Shown: piece by piece, positions 18,750-28,170 of the stretch
Layout of the letters: each line of letters begins with the position of its first letter
Numbering within the stretch: position 1 is the stretch's first letter
Source of the DNA: Bacteroidales bacterium
Lineage (GTDB): Bacteria > Bacteroidota > Bacteroidia > Bacteroidales > UBA10428
NCBI GenBank assembly: GCA_016936215.1
Contig: JAFGPL010000152.1
Location: forward strand, 1-37,271
Reading direction: 5' to 3'
Length of the DNA: 37,271 nt
Program-made: the position numbers and the translations under genes
Notes under the pieces: model-generated
What the model was told of the DNA's origin: nothing
Databases searched by the model: none
What the model saw: only the letters and a program-made list of their open reading frames with translations

Positions 18750-19871
18750 ATGGAAAAAAAATCCAGAATATATGTTGCCGGGCATACGGGCCTTGTGGGA
18801 AGCGCCCTGATGAGGAACCTCGAAAAAAGAGGATACAACAACATCATCACGCGCACCATCAACGAACTTAACCTTATCAATCAGCAGGAGGTTGAAGCTT
18901 TTTTCGAAAAAGAAAAACCGGAATATGTTTTTCTTGCTGCCGCCAAAGTAGGCGGTATTGTTGCCAACAATACCTACCGCGGGCAGTTTATTTACGAAAA
19001 CCTGATGATTCAAAATAACATTATCCATAACAGTTATCTTCAAAAGGTTAAAAAGCTGCTGTTTCTGGGAAGCTCTTGCATTTATCCCAAACAGTCCCCG
19101 CAACCCCTCAAGGAAAAATACCTGCTCACCGATATACTGGAGTATACTAACGAACCCTATGCCATAGCGAAAATAGCCGGAATAAAATTGTGCGAAAGTT
19201 ATAACCTTCAGTATGGCACAAATTTTATCGCGGTAATGCCCACAAACCTTTACGGGCCGAACGATAACTACGATCTTGAAAAATCGCACGTGCTACCTGC
19301 ACTCATTAGAAAAATGCACCTTGGAAAGTGCCTCATTGAAAACGACTGGAAAGCAATTCGCAAAGATTTTAACAAAAAACCTGTAGAAGGGGTAAACGGT
19401 GAATCAACAGAAATTGAAATAGGTGAAAAACTTGAAAAATATGGCATTTTCAGGCATAGTTCAACAGAAGCGCCTATTACTGTGAAACTTTGGGGTACAG
19501 GGGTGCCACGAAGAGAATTTCTGCACAGCGACGATCTTGCAGGCGCCTGCATATTTCTCATGGAAAATATTGATTTTAAAGATTTGGTGAAACTCAAAGA
19601 CCCCGGTGAGATAACCTCGCGCGATAAAAAAATTGAAATCCGTAATACCCATATCAACATTGGTACAGGAATTGACCTTACCATTAAAGAATTAGCTTTC
19701 ATGGTGAAAGAAATCATCGGGTTCGACGGCATGATAGAGTGGGATACGTCAAAACCCGACGGTACATTTCAGAAATTATTAAGTGTTAAGAAAATACACA
19801 AACTAGGCTGGCAAGAAACTATAAAACTTGAAGACGGGATCAGGAAGATTTATGAGGATTATGTAAGTTAA
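18750..19871 (+). CDS. fcl: GDP-L-fucose synthase, long form
   Basis: It epimerises and reduces GDP-4-keto-6-deoxymannose to GDP-L-fucose with NADPH. The protein has 373 residues against about 320 for the E. coli enzyme. The cofactor loop is GHTGLVGSA (11-19); catalytic SSCIYP (108-113) and Tyr137-X3-Lys141 are intact. The extra length is mostly one charged insertion (about 194-242) between MHLGKC and the [16 protein letters not shown] segment. The gene lies 19 bases after gmd. Its TAA shares the palindrome TTAA with the stop of the convergent HU/SPOR gene (4-base overlap). Confidence 0.95.
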   Translation: MEKKSRIYVAGHTGLVGSALMRNLEKRGYNNIITRTINELNLINQQEVEAFFEKEKPEYVFLAAAKVGGIVANNTYRGQFIYENLMIQNNIIHNSYLQKVKKLLFLGSSCIYPKQSPQPLKEKYLLTDILEYTNEPYAIAKIAGIKLCESYNLQYGTNFIAVMPTNLYGPNDNYDLEKSHVLPALIRKMHLGKCLIENDWKAIRKDFNKKPVEGVNGESTEIEIGEKLEKYGIFRHSSTEAPITVKLWGTGVPRREFLHSDDLAGACIFLMENIDFKDLVKLKDPGEITSRDKKIEIRNTHINIGTGIDLTIKELAFMVKEIIGFDGMIEWDTSKPDGTFQKLLSVKKIHKLGWQETIKLEDGIRKIYEDYVS

Positions 19872-20899
19872 ATCCTCAGTATCCAAACCATATTGTCTAT
19901 TTCTTTCTTGTATTTTTCAAGCCGCCTGATGGCCATATCAATATCTTCATGGCTTTCTAATGAAACCCTGTACATGCCGTTGTCGGTCTTTATTATTTCA
20001 GGGTGATAACCCCGGTCAAGAAGTTTCCTTTGCAGTTCAATGGCTAACGATTCTTTCATAAAGCTACCTGCCACAATAATATACCTTTTTTCCTCTCCAA
20101 AAGTATTATTTTGTCCTGAGATAACGGTTTCAGCCTTTATCTCAGGAATATCGGGTTTCTTTTCAGGTTCTTTATAAAACAAGGCCTGTTGTTTTTCGGT
20201 TCTCTCATCAAGCTTGTCATTTAGTTTAACAGTCGAACTGTCTTTAAATGCAGGTGAAGGTCTGTGCCCGAATACAATTTTTTGTTCCCTGCGATGCTTC
20301 CCGAATACAGAACCGTCAAAAAGAGAATCTATCTTCTCATTGATGCCAAGTTTCAAAATAAAAAATAAAAGCGCCAGGACAAGCAATGAAACAACCGGAA
20401 TAATCCATAGGTTTTTTTTCGCAGAATGAGGTTTTTCTATTTCTTCATGCCCGCTAACCGGCAAGGTAACCGACTCTTCCTGCTCAATCTGGTTAACAGT
20501 AATGTCAGACAAACCGAATGAGTCTATCAGGTAATTTTCCTTTTCAAGAGCATCAAATTGTAATGCACCGCTAACGTTTCTTACTAACCTGCCAAATCCT
20601 TCAAATAAAAAATAACCGTTTACATTTATTTGCGAAGTAATCTCCGCTATCCACTCATCAACCCTGGTTTTGGCTTCAGAAAGGCTGCACTTTTCTTTTT
20701 CGGCAACATAATTGTAAAGTACACCACCGTCTGCTTTGTATTCCGGTTTGAACACTATCTTTTTGGTGGGCGGGTTTAATTTACCTGTAGTTTTGTCAAA
20801 AGAGGCAGGTTTATAATGAGTTTCAAATCCTCCGAACCCCGGTACAATAATGCATTCGTTCCTTATTACTAATTCCCTTATATATTTGCTGAAGTTCAA
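19868..20899 (-). CDS. HU-CCDC81-type and SPOR-domain membrane protein
   Basis: The protein has 343 residues. Residues 1-125 match the bacterial HU-like domain of the CCDC81 type ([40 protein letters not shown]). A single membrane segment spans about 164-182 ([19 protein letters not shown]). A low-complexity linker leads to a SPOR domain (about 271-340; [19 protein letters not shown]), which binds peptidoglycan stripped of stem peptides, typically at division sites. Such proteins are common in Bacteroidota; the HU part would be cytosolic and the SPOR part periplasmic. A link between nucleoid or cytosolic partners and the wall is inference. It is the only minus-strand gene within the nucleotide-sugar block. 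Confidence 0.87.
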   Translation of the reverse strand: MNFSKYIRELVIRNECIIVPGFGGFETHYKPASFDKTTGKLNPPTKKIVFKPEYKADGGVLYNYVAEKEKCSLSEAKTRVDEWIAEITSQINVNGYFLFEGFGRLVRNVSGALQFDALEKENYLIDSFGLSDITVNQIEQEESVTLPVSGHEEIEKPHSAKKNLWIIPVVSLLVLALLFFILKLGINEKIDSLFDGSVFGKHRREQKIVFGHRPSPAFKDSSTVKLNDKLDERTEKQQALFYKEPEKKPDIPEIKAETVISGQNNTFGEEKRYIIVAGSFMKESLAIELQRKLLDRGYHPEIIKTDNGMYRVSLESHEDIDMAIRRLEKYKKEIDNMVWILRI

Positions 20900-20932
20900 A
20901 TTATTATACTTTTTATTTCAATAATAATGTGC

Positions 20933-20940
20933 CAAAAATA
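20933..20940 (-). promoter_or_regulatory. -7 promoter box of the HU/SPOR gene
   Basis: The minus strand reads TATTTTTG, an exact TAnnTTTG match, ending 33 bases before the ATG at 20899. No good -33 element at standard spacing was found. Confidence 0.55.
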
Positions 20941-21120
20941 ATAAATTTAAAATCATTAGAAGGCTCAGTTCAATTGAACTTTTCACCTGTTTAATAACAA
21001 TCAATATATTTATTCTGTCAAAAATATATAGTTCTATTCGTTAACAAAAATTATTTTCGCATACAGTTTAACCCAAATAATTTTAATTCTTATGAATTAT
21101 CTTATAAACATTTCTGCGAT

Positions 21121-22251
21121 ATGAAAGAAATCAGGATGGTTGATTTGAAAACCCAGTACGAAAAGATTAAGACAGATATTGACACGGCGATCGGGGAAGT
21201 GATAGGTTCCACTGCATTTATTAAAGGGCCCCAGGTAAAAGCTTTTGAAAACGAACTGGCATCATATCTCAATATAAAAAATGTTATCGGGTGCGGCAAT
21301 GGTACCGATGCCTTACAGGTCAGCCTTATGGCCCTTGGTCTTCAACCGGGCGATGAAGTTATCACCCCCGATTTTACTTTTATAGCCACCATAGAGGTTA
21401 TTGCTTTGCTGGGGCTGGTGCCAAAATTGGTTGATGTTGATAAGGATACCTTTAACATTCATCCTGATAATATTAAAAAGGCAATCACCAAAAAAACACG
21501 GGCCATTATGCCGGTGCACCTTTTCGGTCAATGCTCCAATATGGATGAAATACTTGCCATTGCCAGGGAACATAACCTGTATGTAATTGAAGATACAGCC
21601 CAGGCTACCGGAGCTGTTTATCACGGCAACAGCGGAACTAATTATAAAGCCGGCACCATGGGCCATGTCGGTTGCACCTCGTTTTTCCCTTCAAAAAACC
21701 TTGGCTGCTATGGTGATGGCGGTGCAATTTTTACCAATAACGACGAACTGGCTGAAAAGATCAGGATTCTGATAAATCATGGTATGAAGGTGAGGTATTA
21801 TCATGATATCATCGGGGTAAACTCGCGTCTGGATACCTTTCAGGCAGCCATTCTTAAGGTAAAACTTGCACATCTTGATGAATACAATAAGGCCAGGAAG
21901 GCAGCAGCAGATTATTATGACAAGGCTTTCGCCCATTGCGGAAAAATAATTATTCCGGCAAGAACAGGTTTTTCAGATCATATCTTTCATCAGTATACCC
22001 TCAGGCTGAAAAATACCGACCGGGCGAAAATGCAGGAATACCTTTCGTCTAAAGGTATACCCACCATGATTTATTATCCTGTGCCGCTTCACCGCCAGAA
22101 GGCATTTTCATACCTCGGCCTGAAAGAAGATGATTTTCCTGTAACCGTTGAACTGTGTGAAACTGTATTATCTTTGCCGATTCACACTGAACTCGATCAG
22201 GAACAATTGGAATATATTACATCTCATGTTATCAAATTTGCAGAAATCTAA
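21121..22251 (+). CDS. wbpE: WbpE-type PLP aminotransferase (DegT/DnrJ/EryC1/StrS)
   Basis: The protein has 376 residues. PLP-binding features are GCGNGTDAL (57-65), EDTAQATGA (157-165, Asp158 contacting the pyridine nitrogen) and the Schiff-base Lys192 in [14 protein letters not shown] (188-201). The opening ([12 protein letters not shown]) and [17 protein letters not shown] segment are common in WbpE/WlbC-like members. It would transfer an amino group from glutamate to C3 of the 3-keto-uronic acid made by the WbpB-type enzyme. The acetyltransferase follows two bases later, which strongly supports this role over other sugar aminotransferases. A near-match -7 box (TATTTTCG, 21052-21059) lies in the 221-base leader region. 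Confidence 0.88.
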   Translation: MKEIRMVDLKTQYEKIKTDIDTAIGEVIGSTAFIKGPQVKAFENELASYLNIKNVIGCGNGTDALQVSLMALGLQPGDEVITPDFTFIATIEVIALLGLVPKLVDVDKDTFNIHPDNIKKAITKKTRAIMPVHLFGQCSNMDEILAIAREHNLYVIEDTAQATGAVYHGNSGTNYKAGTMGHVGCTSFFPSKNLGCYGDGGAIFTNNDELAEKIRILINHGMKVRYYHDIIGVNSRLDTFQAAILKVKLAHLDEYNKARKAAADYYDKAFAHCGKIIIPARTGFSDHIFHQYTLRLKNTDRAKMQEYLSSKGIPTMIYYPVPLHRQKAFSYLGLKEDDFPVTVELCETVLSLPIHTELDQEQLEYITSHVIKFAEI

Positions 22252-22253
22252 TT

Positions 22254-22829
22254 ATGGAAAATAACTATTTTGCACATGAAACAGCCGTTATAGATGAGGG
22301 TTGCAGCATTGGAAAAGGAACAAAAATATGGCATTTTACACATATTATGACCAATTGTACCATTGGTGAAAACTGCAACCTGGGACAAAACGTGGTGGTC
22401 TCCCCCAATGTGGTTCTGGGAAATAATGTAAAGGTGCAAAACAACGTTTCTATTTATACCGGTGTAATATGTGAAGACGATGTCTTTCTGGGGCCCTCGA
22501 TGGTTTTTACCAATATTACCAACCCGAGAAGCGCCGTTGTGCGCCGGGATAAATATGAGAAGACACTGGTCGGAAAAGGTGCCACCATAGGCGCCAATGC
22601 CACCGTTGTTTGCGGCCATAATATTGGTAAATTTGCCTTTATCGGCGCCGGGGCTGTAGTAACAAAAGATGTGCCCGATTATGCCCTGGTAGTGGGCAAT
22701 CCGGCAAGGCAAACAGGGTGGATGAGCGAATACGGGCATAAACTGGTTTTCGGCAGCGACAAAATTGCCGTATGCCCCGAAAGCAAAGAAAAATATACAA
22801 TTGAAAACAACAAGGTGAAAAAATTATGA
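22254..22829 (+). CDS. wbpD: WbpD-type UDP-3-amino-sugar N-acetyltransferase
   Basis: The protein has 191 residues. The hexapeptide pattern ([LIV]G....) runs almost throughout ([59 protein letters not shown]), giving a left-handed beta-helix. [14 protein letters not shown] (about 156-169) is typical of WbpD/WlbB. It acetylates the 3-amino group of UDP-2-acetamido-3-amino-glucuronate with acetyl-CoA, probably as a trimer. It starts two bases after the aminotransferase, and its TGA overlaps the galE ATG (ATGA), indicating translational coupling. Confidence 0.9.
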   Translation: MENNYFAHETAVIDEGCSIGKGTKIWHFTHIMTNCTIGENCNLGQNVVVSPNVVLGNNVKVQNNVSIYTGVICEDDVFLGPSMVFTNITNPRSAVVRRDKYEKTLVGKGATIGANATVVCGHNIGKFAFIGAGAVVTKDVPDYALVVGNPARQTGWMSEYGHKLVFGSDKIAVCPESKEKYTIENNKVKKL

Positions 22830-23857
22830 AAAAACAGGTACTGGTTACAGGCGGAACAGGATATATTGGTTCTCATACTACTGTGGAACTTATTGAAGCA
22901 GGTTACGATGTGGTTATCATAGATAACCTTGTAAATTCACGAATTGAAGTTTTAGATGGAATTGAAAAGATTACAGGTGTAAGGCCTGTGTTCGAAAACT
23001 TTGACCTTTGCAACAGGCAAAAGCTTGAGGAGTTCTGCAAAAAATATCCTGATATTGTTGCAATTATTCATTTTGCTGCATTAAAAGCTGTTGGTGAATC
23101 GGTACAGATGCCGCTTGAATACTATCATAATAATATTGAATCTCTCATCAACCTGTTGTATGTGATGCGCGGGTATAAAATACCGAACCTGGTTTTCTCT
23201 TCATCATGCACTGTATACGGGCAACCAGACAAATTACCTGTTACGGAAGATGCGCCCATTAAAAAAGCAAATTCGCCTTATGGCAATACCAAACAGATAT
23301 CTGAAGAGATTATTCAGGATACCATTGCGGCACACCAGGGATTAAAAGCCATATCACTCAGGTATTTCAACCCGATAGGTGCACACATCTCAGCCGAGAT
23401 TGGTGAATTGCCCCTCGGGGTACCACAAAACCTTGTGCCATTTGTTACCCAGTCGGCATATGGCATTAGGGAGACCATACGTGTTTTCGGTAATGATTAC
23501 AATACCCCCGATGGTACCGGTATTCGTGACTATATCAATGTGGTAGACCTTGCAAGGGCCCACGTGGTTGCCATTACAAGGCTTATTGAAAACAGAAACA
23601 AAAAAGATTATGAAGTTTTTAACCTCGGCACCGGCAATGGCCTAACTGTTCTTGAAATCATTCATTCTTTCGAAAAAGCCACCGGGATTAAGCTGAATTA
23701 CAAAATTGTGGAACGCAGGCCGGGAGATATTGATGCCGTATATGCCGACACTTCGTTTGCAAACCGGGAACTGGGATGGAAAGCTTTAATTCCCCTTGAA
23801 GAAACGCTTTTATCTGCCTGGAACTGGGAGAATAATATCAGGAAAAAATTAGGATAG
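22826..23857 (+). CDS. galE: UDP-glucose 4-epimerase
   Basis: This 343-residue enzyme interconverts UDP-Glc and UDP-Gal, and in some members UDP-GlcNAc and UDP-GalNAc. It has NAD loop GGTGYIG (9-15), SSSCTVYG (125-132) and catalytic Tyr152-X3-Lys156 in [17 protein letters not shown] and [11 protein letters not shown] are standard GalE stretches. The start overlaps the upstream stop by four bases (ATGA). The NAG/ANH specificity cannot be read reliably here. It lies 18 bases before rfbB. Confidence 0.95.
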   Translation: MKKQVLVTGGTGYIGSHTTVELIEAGYDVVIIDNLVNSRIEVLDGIEKITGVRPVFENFDLCNRQKLEEFCKKYPDIVAIIHFAALKAVGESVQMPLEYYHNNIESLINLLYVMRGYKIPNLVFSSSCTVYGQPDKLPVTEDAPIKKANSPYGNTKQISEEIIQDTIAAHQGLKAISLRYFNPIGAHISAEIGELPLGVPQNLVPFVTQSAYGIRETIRVFGNDYNTPDGTGIRDYINVVDLARAHVVAITRLIENRNKKDYEVFNLGTGNGLTVLEIIHSFEKATGIKLNYKIVERRPGDIDAVYADTSFANRELGWKALIPLEETLLSAWNWENNIRKKLG

Positions 23858-23875
23858 CTCATTAAAATATTAAGC

Positions 23876-24931
23876 ATGACAAAAAACATACTTATTACCG
23901 GAGGAGCCGGATTTATCGGTTCGCATGTTGTAAGGCTTTTTGTAAAAAAATACCCTCAATATAAAATCGTCAACCTCGATAAACTTACCTATGCCGGGAA
24001 CCTTGAAAACCTGGCAGACATAGAAGGTATGCCAAACTATAAATTTGTAAAAGCCGATATTACCAGCGCGGAAGAAATTTTCTCCCTTTTTAAAGAAAAC
24101 TGCTTTGACGGTGTAATACACCTGGCTGCCGAATCGCATGTAGACCGTTCAATAGCCAATCCTGTTGAATTTATATTTACTAATATCATCGGTACGGTAA
24201 ACCTGTTGAATGCAGCCAGGGATTGCTGGAAAGATAATATGCAGGATAAACTCTTTTATCATATCTCTACAGATGAAGTATATGGCTCGGCAGATGATGG
24301 TAGTTTTTTCACCGAATCAACATCGTATGACCCCAAAAGCCCGTATTCAGCATCAAAAGCCAGCTCAGACCACCTGGTAAGGGCATATCACAATACTTAC
24401 AGGTTACCGGTGGTGATATCCAATTGCAGTAACAACTATGGGCCCTACCAATTTCCCGAGAAACTCATCCCCCTTGCTATCAACAACATTAAGAATAACA
24501 AGCAGATACCCGTGTATGGCAAGGGAGAAAATATTCGAGACTGGCTCTATGTCGAAGACCATGCAAGGGCCATTGACCTCATCTTCCACAAGGCTGAACC
24601 GGGAAAGACCTATAACATTGGTGGAAATAACGAATGGAAAAACATTGACCTGATAAAAAAGCTTTGCGAGATCATGGATGACAGGCTTAAAAGACCTGCC
24701 GGCACCTCAGCCGGGCTCATTACCTTTGTAAAAGACAGGGCCGGGCACGATCTCCGCTATGCCATTGATTCGTCAATGCTGCAAAAAGAACTGGGGTGGA
24801 AGCCTTCGCTTCAGTTTGAAGAAGGCCTTGCCAAAACCGTGGACTGGTATCTTGCCAACGATACATGGTTAAGCCATATCATATCTGGCGACTATGAAAA
24901 ATACTATGAAAATCAGTACGTGAACCGTTAA
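23876..24931 (+). CDS. rfbB: dTDP-glucose 4,6-dehydratase
   Basis: The protein has 351 residues. NAD loop GGAGFIG (9-15), active-site STDEVYG (131-137, with Asp133/Glu134 as the dehydration pair) and Tyr157-X3-Lys161 in SPYSASKA are intact. NCSNNYGPYQFPEKLIP is diagnostic for RmlB/RfbB. It converts dTDP-glucose to dTDP-4-keto-6-deoxyglucose for rhamnose or amino-deoxy sugars. rfbA, rfbC and rfbD are not in the window, so the end product is open. It is the last gene of the nucleotide-sugar block; its stop abuts the glmS stop with no spacer. Confidence 0.95.
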   Translation: MTKNILITGGAGFIGSHVVRLFVKKYPQYKIVNLDKLTYAGNLENLADIEGMPNYKFVKADITSAEEIFSLFKENCFDGVIHLAAESHVDRSIANPVEFIFTNIIGTVNLLNAARDCWKDNMQDKLFYHISTDEVYGSADDGSFFTESTSYDPKSPYSASKASSDHLVRAYHNTYRLPVVISNCSNNYGPYQFPEKLIPLAINNIKNNKQIPVYGKGENIRDWLYVEDHARAIDLIFHKAEPGKTYNIGGNNEWKNIDLIKKLCEIMDDRLKRPAGTSAGLITFVKDRAGHDLRYAIDSSMLQKELGWKPSLQFEEGLAKTVDWYLANDTWLSHIISGDYEKYYENQYVNR

Positions 24932-26767
24932 TTATTCAACAGTCACCGATTTAGCCAGGTTTCGCGGCTGATCCACGTTACATCCCCTCATTACTGCAAT
25001 ATGGTATGACAGCAATTGTAATGGTATTACTGCGAGTAATGTTGAAAATACCACGTTGGTCTGTGGCACCTCAATCACATGGTCTGCCATGTTTTTTATA
25101 ATGGTATCGCCTTCGGTAACCAGTGCAATCACGATACCGTTACGGGCTTTTACTTCCTGGATATTACTTACAATTTTCTCGTACGAGGAATCTTTTGTGG
25201 CAATAACTACCACGGGCATGTTTTGGTCTATCAATGCAATGGGCCCGTGCTTCATTTCAGCAGCAGGATAGCCTTCTGCATGAATGTAGCTTATTTCTTT
25301 CAGCTTCAATGCGCCTTCAAGGGCAACAGGGTAAAGATAACCCCTTCCCAGGTAAAGAAAATTATTTGCCCCTTTATACAGGTTGGCAATTTTTTTATAA
25401 TGCTCGTTGAATGTTAATATTTTCTCAATCTTTTCAGGAATCAGGGTAAGTTCTTTTACCAGGGTTCTATATTGCTCTTCAGACAGGATTTCTCGTTTTC
25501 TGCCCAAAAGGACTGCCATCATGGCAAGCACGGTAACCTGGGCGGTAAAAGCCTTGGTAGATGCCACCCCGATTTCGGGGCCTGCATGGGTATAAACCCC
25601 GGCATCGGTTTCGCGGGGTATGCTTGAGCCGACCACGTTACATATACCGAGGACAAGCGCCCCAGCTTCTTTGGCAAGCTTTATCGCTGCCAATGTATCT
25701 GCTGTTTCTCCACTCTGGCTGATGGCTATTACAATATCGCCCTTGTTAATAATCGGGTTCCGGTAGCGGAATTCCGAAGCATACTCCACTTCGGTGGATA
25801 TGCGGGCCAGGTCTTCAAAAAGGTATTCGCCAACAAGCCCGGCATGCCAGGAAGTGCCGCATCCAATAATGATGATCCTTTTCGCATTAATCAATTGAGG
25901 CATAACATTAAACAATCCTCCCAGGTGAAGATTTTTAACATCTGAAGAAACCCTTCCCCTGAAAGTGTCGAGTATTGAGCGCGGTTGTTCGAAAATTTCC
26001 TTCAGCATGAAATGCTCATAACCGTTCTTGTCTATCTCACCGATATCAAGGTCGAGGTGATGGACCTTCGGGGTTTGTTTATCGTTCCTTATGGTTTTTA
26101 ATATCAGCTCATCTTTGGTGAGGATGGCCACATCGTCATCATTGAGATAAATTACACTTTTGGTATACTCCACGATGGGAGTAGCGTCCGATGCCAGGAA
26201 ATATTCTTCATTGCCCACACCAATTACCAGCGGGCTGCCTTTTCTGGCCGCTATGAGCTTGTCTGGCTCATCAATACACATCACCACAATACCATAGGCG
26301 CCGATAACTTTTGACAAGGCCAGTCTTACTGCTATTTCAGCGCTAACCTGGCCCTTCATATAAATATATTCAATTAGGTTAACCAAAACCTCCGAGTCAG
26401 TTTCACTCCTGAAGGTTACACCCCTGTGCTCCAGCCTTTCTTTTAACCGGGCATAATTTTCGATAATGCCATTGTGGATAAGCACAAATTTACCGTTCAT
26501 TGATTCATGAGGGTGGGCGTTAATATCGTTTGGCTCACCATGCGTGGCCCAACGGGTATGGCCGATGCCGATATTTCCCGAGGTGATTTTACCTTTTACA
26601 TGGTTTTCAAGATCGCTGACTTTGCCTTTGCATTTATATATGTTCAGTGATTTATTCAGAACAGAGATTCCGGCCGAATCGTAGCCCCTGTATTCAAGTC
26701 TCTTCAATCCGTTAATTAAAACCGGGTACACCTCCCGGTCTCCGATATAACCAACAATTCCGCACAT
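24932..26767 (-). CDS. glmS: Glutamine-fructose-6-phosphate aminotransferase
   Basis: The protein has 611 residues. The N-terminal class II glutaminase domain starts with the nucleophile Cys2 (MCGIVGYIG) and carries EYRGYDSAG, HTRWATHG and HNGIIENY. Two SIS isomerase domains follow, with GCGTSWHAG near residue 300 and ISQSGETADT nearby. The C-terminus LAKSVTVE is the family ending. It makes glucosamine-6-phosphate, the entry to UDP-GlcNAc, which feeds peptidoglycan, lipid A and the Wbp-type sugar pathway alongside. It is 17 bases after the DUF4270 gene on the same strand. No glmS ribozyme features were seen or expected. Confidence 0.97.
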   Translation of the reverse strand: MCGIVGYIGDREVYPVLINGLKRLEYRGYDSAGISVLNKSLNIYKCKGKVSDLENHVKGKITSGNIGIGHTRWATHGEPNDINAHPHESMNGKFVLIHNGIIENYARLKERLEHRGVTFRSETDSEVLVNLIEYIYMKGQVSAEIAVRLALSKVIGAYGIVVMCIDEPDKLIAARKGSPLVIGVGNEEYFLASDATPIVEYTKSVIYLNDDDVAILTKDELILKTIRNDKQTPKVHHLDLDIGEIDKNGYEHFMLKEIFEQPRSILDTFRGRVSSDVKNLHLGGLFNVMPQLINAKRIIIIGCGTSWHAGLVGEYLFEDLARISTEVEYASEFRYRNPIINKGDIVIAISQSGETADTLAAIKLAKEAGALVLGICNVVGSSIPRETDAGVYTHAGPEIGVASTKAFTAQVTVLAMMAVLLGRKREILSEEQYRTLVKELTLIPEKIEKILTFNEHYKKIANLYKGANNFLYLGRGYLYPVALEGALKLKEISYIHAEGYPAAEMKHGPIALIDQNMPVVVIATKDSSYEKIVSNIQEVKARNGIVIALVTEGDTIIKNMADHVIEVPQTNVVFSTLLAVIPLQLLSYHIAVMRGCNVDQPRNLAKSVTVE

Positions 26768-26784
26768 AACTTTAAGCGTTAGGA

Positions 26785-28170
26785 TTAATCAATATATGTA
26801 AATGCAATCTTAAACGTAATTTTTTTATCCGGGTTACCCGTTCCTGCCAGGATCATCCTGGTGTAAAAAGACGGGTTGAAATTGGTATGCCCGATTTTTG
26901 TGTCATTCTGCCCGGCAAATAACCTAAGTTCATTCGATGTTATATTGCCCTTCATATATTCATGAATATAACCGGTAAGAATAAATTTATAACCCATAGC
27001 CGTGGTATCAATACTACCATTCATATAATTACCAATCGAATTATTGGATTTCTGGTATAAAACATCTTCAGGCAAATAAGAAAATCCATCTTCGTAAATC
27101 CGCATACCAAGTTGATTCGGATAATAGTTCTCCTTTATATAATCCAAATCTCCTAAAAACGGAATAAACATTTCTGCGCTGTTGACAGAAACCCTGCCGA
27201 TTTGTTGTTTTAGCTGTTCGAGAGAGGGAAATACTAGTTTTACCTGCGTTCCGCCAAGAGACTTCAGGTATAGTGCTGAGTCCTGCTGTGAAAAATCGTT
27301 CATGCTGCTGATTTTTCCGGTATAATCGTGGTTGAAGACCTTTATGAACTTATCACCCAGCGGGCCATGCACTGTATACCTGTCATCGTAGGGAGAAAAA
27401 CTGAATGTCATGTACGAGGTATCAGAGCTGGTATGAAAATATACTGCCAGGTTGATACTTTTGATATTCAAAATACCCCTGTCACCTGTTTGTTTGGCGG
27501 CTTTTAGGTATAATCCCTTGAAATTGGCATCAAATATTGAGTCAATCTTATAGGTAGTAAATGCAACACTGTCATTCAAGCCGGTGGTTTGTAACAGCGA
27601 CTGGCCAAATTCATTTCTGAGTTTTAATTTTATCCTTTTAATAGAATCGGTATATTCTGCTGCAGGAATAACAAGATTTACAGGATCATACTGGCCATTC
27701 ATGTCATAATCAGAATAATATCTTGTCTTTTTTTCAATCCCACCGGTTCCTGCGTATACTTCAATCTGAGGGCGGTAGAGCGTGTCTCCGAATATGACAT
27801 CATAAGACAAATACATTGCAACCGTATCTACAGTGAATGCATTTTCTAAAGCTGCATTATAATTTCCGGGAGATAATTCAAAAAGCAGACTGGCTGTGGT
27901 TTCGCCAAAAATTTCATCGGTAAAGGTGCCCAATGGTATATTTGCACTGTCGAAGACCGGTATCCCTTCCGGGCCTATGGTATAAGCTTCAATTGTCAGC
28001 GTGTCAACCTGTCTGACACGAATGCTGTCATCACCGGGGAGAAGCTCAAGCCCTACCTGGTATGGGTCATCAACACACCCTGTTAATACTGTGGATAATA
28101 AAACAATGCTAAAGAAACATCCTGAAATACAAAGAAAACGGGATTTTAAAGGGGAGATTTTTTTAATCAT
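26785..28170 (-). CDS. DUF4270 family lipoprotein
   Basis: The protein has 461 residues with a lipoprotein signal whose lipobox is LTGC (Cys32). The mature start CVDDPYQVGLELLPGDD and the following beta-rich body (LGTFTDEIFGETTASLLFEL, TVDTVAMYLSYD) match DUF4270, a Bacteroidota family of unknown function. It should be membrane-anchored and face the periplasm or surface. It overlaps the upstream glycogen-synthase-like gene by eight bases and precedes glmS by 17, so all three are likely one operon. I recall this arrangement, divergent from panC, as frequent in Bacteroidota, but that needs checking. Confidence 0.85.
   Translation of the reverse strand: MIKKISPLKSRFLCISGCFFSIVLLSTVLTGCVDDPYQVGLELLPGDDSIRVRQVDTLTIEAYTIGPEGIPVFDSANIPLGTFTDEIFGETTASLLFELSPGNYNAALENAFTVDTVAMYLSYDVIFGDTLYRPQIEVYAGTGGIEKKTRYYSDYDMNGQYDPVNLVIPAAEYTDSIKRIKLKLRNEFGQSLLQTTGLNDSVAFTTYKIDSIFDANFKGLYLKAAKQTGDRGILNIKSINLAVYFHTSSDTSYMTFSFSPYDDRYTVHGPLGDKFIKVFNHDYTGKISSMNDFSQQDSALYLKSLGGTQVKLVFPSLEQLKQQIGRVSVNSAEMFIPFLGDLDYIKENYYPNQLGMRIYEDGFSYLPEDVLYQKSNNSIGNYMNGSIDTTAMGYKFILTGYIHEYMKGNITSNELRLFAGQNDTKIGHTNFNPSFYTRMILAGTGNPDKKITFKIAFTYID

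Noticed and set aside
18690-19289. Minus-strand ORF of 199 codons inside fcl
   Set aside because: It is antisense to an intact, clearly recognised fcl and shows no family features.
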